Positions 60,537 through 64,000 of a stretch of DNA of 64,000 nt are shown one piece after another. The notes below the pieces were generated by a model. The model saw nothing but the letters and a program-made list of their open reading frames with translations. It ran no database searches and was not told the origin of the DNA. The translations under genes and the position numbers were made by a program. The stretch is from Andrena cerasifolii (lineage: Eukaryota > Arthropoda > Insecta > Hymenoptera > Andrenidae): contig NC_135124.1 of the NCBI RefSeq assembly GCF_050908995.1, forward strand, positions 10,106,001 through 10,170,000, in the 5' to 3' direction. Positions within the stretch are counted from its first letter, which is position 1. Each line of letters begins with the position of its first letter.

Positions 60537-61274
60537 CGGCTGGAGAGGGATTTTAGAAAGGAGGGAAAGCGAGGGGGGTTGGAGTGCGCCGAACGCGGCC
60601 ACTTCGTTGAATGGTTATTTCATGCGAGCAGCGATAACATTTTCCTAACATTTAGTGGATCGTTTTAATAGATGCTACCTCCTTCTGCTTCGAGGGAAGA
60701 TGAATAACGCGGAGGCGCGGAGGGAAAGCCGAAGGGAAATCTAATACTGGCGGAACGAAAACGGGAGCGAACGTTTGTGGAGAAGCAGTATGGTTATTCA
60801 TAGAGAATTTCGACAAATACAACTTGGATGCGGAAATCCTGGATGCCTATTATTGTTACGCGACCGGAAGCAGAACCGTGGTGGTTCGTGTTTTACGTTC
60901 GCGCACGTGAGAGTCGGATCAAACGTGCTCCAAAGACGCGATGCAGTCAAAGAGCTACGAATTTATTGGTGATAATTAACGTGTCTCCGACGTGGAAGTG
61001 GGAGCTTCGATTCACTACTTAGGCTTGCGATAAGTTACGATAAGTTATTGCACGAAACAGTCGTCGAAATAATAGTATCATTGCGATAAGATTCCAACTA
61101 AGCATGGCAAAAGTGTTTCTGAATTAAAATAAAATTTAGTACTTTACGGCTCGATGTGATAAAAAATATCGTACATTCTGATAAATATAGTACTTTGTAG
61201 AAGAAAGTGGTACAAAATAAAACTATATTTAAACATCTTATTTTTTAAATGTATATTTTTTGTGCATTTTGCGT
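60537..61274. other. No gene seen
   Basis: AT-rich from about 61080. It may contain the missing left half of the hAT MITE at 61275, but no terminus was recognised. Confidence 0.5.
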
Positions 61275-61397
61275 TATTATTTTATTCTTTAAATAAATTT
61301 TTGTAATCACGTAAAGAATTTCATTGACTTTGGATTAAAAATATTTTTATACGTTCAACTCGGCTCCCTCCAAGATTAAATTCTGAGTGTGCCACTG
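61275..61397 (+). mobile_element. hAT-type MITE, copy 4, left-truncated
   Basis: The right end reads TTAAATTCTGAGTGTGCCACTG and so on to 61397, seen in parts. AACTCGGCTCCC and AAAATATTTTTATACG match copies 2 and 3. The GC-rich left portion (CACCCCCAAAG block) is absent. Confidence 0.6.
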
Positions 61398-63220
61398 TGA
61401 ATACCAAATACGAAAGTGCTACTGTTGCATGGAGTCATAGACAATAATCGAAGCAGTTCCTTCATACGCGTTACATGTTTAAGCGCCGATTAGTATCTCT
61501 GAGTCACGCTCTCCAAGGATTACCGATTCAATAGAAAAAGAGAGACGAGAGTACACAGATAAGAGTAAACGTTTAACTTGCCTACAACGATAAATGCACG
61601 CGGCGCACACAATCAGCCGTGTGGGTGTGTATGCGCGAGCACGTTGATCGTAATACGTTCTAGAAATCCTGCACAGCTGAATGCATCGCGAATTGTGCAT
61701 TGTGAGTCGGCCCACGTACGAGTATGTTATTTTCTAACGAGGAAAGACAGCTTAACGCCATCGATCCAGGTTGTAAAACAGCTCTATCGCTAAACTCCTT
61801 CATTCCGCGGCAATGAAAGGCCATTCATCGCAATTATTAACGTGAAACCGCGGAGGCAATTCTCGGAAACTCGATGCGCAGTTAGTTTCTGCAGCGCGCC
61901 TAAAGAGATTTCCATGCATTCAAGAAAATTGCCACTTGCGCCGGACAGCCGACAGAGCTGAATATGTTTTTTACACTGGCATTAAAATCAAACGTCGTAG
62001 TCTGAGCGCAGATATTTTTCCAACTGAAGAGTAATCATAATTGAACGGTGCATGTGAACTAACTGAAACTTTATGTACTTCTTCTTGAATAAACCTTTGC
62101 CGTTTCCTAAAGAGCTCTTTGAAGGGGAAAAATTAATGTTCTAAAAGTAAATTTATTCCACTTAAATATTCCATTTTTTTTTTTGTAGCATTCTTATTGG
62201 TCGCCGATTAAATATAGTACTGTTATTTTAGTGGCTCTAAGAGTCTAGTGAGTCTAGTTCCGATGAAGTGATAAACATAAAATGCACAACTACCAAGACT
62301 GCCAGTAATGTCGAGGTCAATCGTACTCTCCGTGACCTATGCGAACCGCCCGCCTGGGTATAGCGTGCTCGTCGAGATAGCTATGATGTAGAGACGCAGT
62401 CACTTTGCCAATTAAAGTGAGCTTTGAAGTTAGCTACCGTGATTGATCTCGTCGCGAAGTTGCTCGTTTTCAACGACAACGTGTACCCGTTTCGCTTATG
62501 CTCGATAAGTCAGAGTTTCTATGTGAAAGCTAACGTGCATGCAGGATGTTTCATTAACTCTGGTACATACCATTTTCGAGGGATCTATCACAAGTATTCG
62601 CATGAATCTCGTTTAACTTAATTGGATTACAGAGTACCTCTATTACACGTACAAACAAGAATTTTTATCTGCTACAAAACAGAAAACAGACAGTCTTTGG
62701 AGAGTTTAAAACTGCATGCAATTGTTCCACAGAAATTCCCCTTTATGTACCAATGTTTTTTGTTTTGTTTTTTGGGTGTTTGGGGATTTTTTCCTGCCAC
62801 TCACTACCTGAAAAGAATTGATTTGCCTGTTTCCGCAGGCCATTGGGGATCGTCATGGTGTTAATTACCGCTGTAAAATACCAGACCAACAAAAATATCA
62901 ACCGCTATCCACTGGATTGGGTTGCTGGCTCCTGCATGATTACAGTACCCGCTGCACTGTACCATGAGCAAAACAGATCGACACTCCCGTTTGAAGTGCG
63001 ATCGTAGAGTATAAAGCGCCGTGACATAATTACAATTGTAAAGATGCTAGGCTCGGGAAGTGGAAACGACGGGTCGTTTCCCATTATATTTTGGCATCGG
63101 ACGTTCGTAGAACGTTCTTTATGGGGGCACTCCAGCATGGGAGTGGCTGAACGGATCGATTACTTTCCCATAAGTAGTAACAGGTGTCATATTCTCATTC
63201 GAGAAAGGGTTATTGTTTCT
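61398..63220. other. No gene seen
   Basis: Mixed DNA. The frames at 62424-62864 (plus) and 62905-63138 (minus) are open but show no recognised domain. A pyrimidine-rich stretch ends in TTTCCGCAG at 62831-62839, which could pass as a splice acceptor, but nothing convincing follows. Confidence 0.45.
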
Positions 63221-63233
63221 GGCCATCTGGCGA
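63221..63233 (-). promoter_or_regulatory. CTCF-like motif 1 (minus strand)
   Basis: The minus strand reads TCGCCAGATGGCC, matching the CTCF core CCASYAGRKGGC at about 10 of 12 positions. It is paired with a better match 44 bp away in opposite orientation. Confidence 0.25.
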
Positions 63234-63276
63234 GAGGCGCGGAAGCGTAAACGTCACGTGTGATGCAATAAGACAG

Positions 63277-63290
63277 CCACTAGATGGCTG
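63277..63290 (+). promoter_or_regulatory. CTCF-like motif 2 (plus strand)
   Basis: CCACTAGATGGCTG matches the CTCF consensus CCASYAGRKGGCRS at 13 of 14 positions. CTCF is an architectural protein present in most insects, but a single motif match is weak evidence of binding. Confidence 0.35.
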
Positions 63291-64000
63291 GAGATGTAAA
63301 CCTTTCGCGCTCGTGAAAAAAACACTCGGTCCTACATATGGGACGCTACAGGCGCATAGAAGCAATCGAATAGTTCGTGAAACTGCGATTCTTACTATCA
63401 TAAACAGAGATTGTATTTTATTTCTGATATTTTTTAACAATGTAATGAGGTTAATGTGACTTCGATATTTGAAAATTCTTTGATTATGAGAGCGCGATTA
63501 ACGAAAGGATTGTGTGATTAGCTTTTAGGAGGCTACTAATTTTTTTGTCAGTAAATACCAAAAGTTTTTTCGATGGCAAACGATGCTAAATGCATTAACG
63601 ATTGTTGTTCCTGGTGTTTTACAGCGTATTATTTTTATTAGTTTGACATTGCAGTGGATATAGATGAGATATTGCTGTAAAGTGCAAGTTATATGACAAA
63701 CACTTTTAGTGGCTTGCAATTCAGAAACAGATAGCTTTATAAATAGCCAAAAGTCAAAGGATGTATGTTGTACCCGTAGCATTAAAACGAATAAAGTAGA
63801 ACGAAATGAACGCTCGATGAAATAGCATGAAAGCGTAGCAATCGTGAATTCTAATGTGCATGGTAAAGATACAGCCACGAAATCTATTTCAATGTTTGAT
63901 AGACGTTTGAATCGATGCTCCGGTAAATATTTGTTGAATGGAATTCGCCTCGGAGCTGAATATAGATATCATAAATATTTTAATACCACGATATGTCACG
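63291..64000. other. No gene seen
   Basis: AT-rich DNA to the window edge, with no recognisable gene or repeat. Confidence 0.5.

Noticed and set aside
62905..63138. Minus-strand frame with several Cys and Pro, considered as an exon
   Set aside because: The plus strand is also open over part of it. I recognise no domain, and there are no good splice sites at its ends.
1..64000. CRISPR arrays, riboswitches, bacterial promoters or operons
   Set aside because: The window is eukaryotic in character. The only regular short repeats are the 19-bp and 113-bp tandem arrays, which have no unique spacers.

Overview
This 64 kb window reads as non-coding DNA from an animal nuclear genome, most likely an insect and possibly a hymenopteran. 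The reasons are mixed GC content, CpG dinucleotides that are not depleted, no operon-like gene packing, and a diverse set of short DNA-transposon relics (hAT, Tc1/pogo, piggyBac, possible Helitron) plus a non-LTR retrotransposon fragment. The assignment to Hymenoptera is a weak inference. I found no complete protein-coding gene. Most long open frames lie in GC-rich DNA, overlap each other on both strands, are rich in Arg/Ser/Pro and show no recognisable domain, so I treat them as chance.

Layout: 1-9 kb is featureless intergenic or intronic DNA with one perfect dyad and a tiny inverted-repeat element. 9-16 kb holds three copies of a hAT-type MITE (two with 8-bp target duplications), two long fold-back elements and a decayed Tc1/mariner transposase tail. 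16-29 kb is mostly plain, with a 40-bp direct repeat, a duplicated MITE-like repeat and a 113-bp satellite array containing a 226-bp higher-order repeat. 29-35 kb has two more long fold-backs, a cluster of homeodomain-type ATTA cores and a possible Helitron end. 38-41 kb is a transposon cluster: a 1.17 kb TA-flanked pogo-like element with a zinc-finger relic, a TTAA-flanked fold-back nested inside it, and a second related TTAA fold-back about 1 kb away. 47.5-48.3 kb packs a tRNA-like repeat and two TA-flanked MITEs with similar ends. 50-53 kb has a LINE C-terminal fragment, another TA-flanked MITE and a 19-bp x 16 minisatellite. 53-64 kb has a pyrimidine-rich GC block, one speculative first coding exon at 60.4 kb, a fourth hAT MITE copy and two CTCF-like motifs.

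The most notable pattern is the density of long hairpin-forming elements from several unrelated families. At least three share a short motif of the form ATATyTCGrrAACTATT, and a fourth has a weaker match. If transcribed, these would fold into double-stranded RNA. All identities and boundaries were read by eye; no alignment or database search was run.
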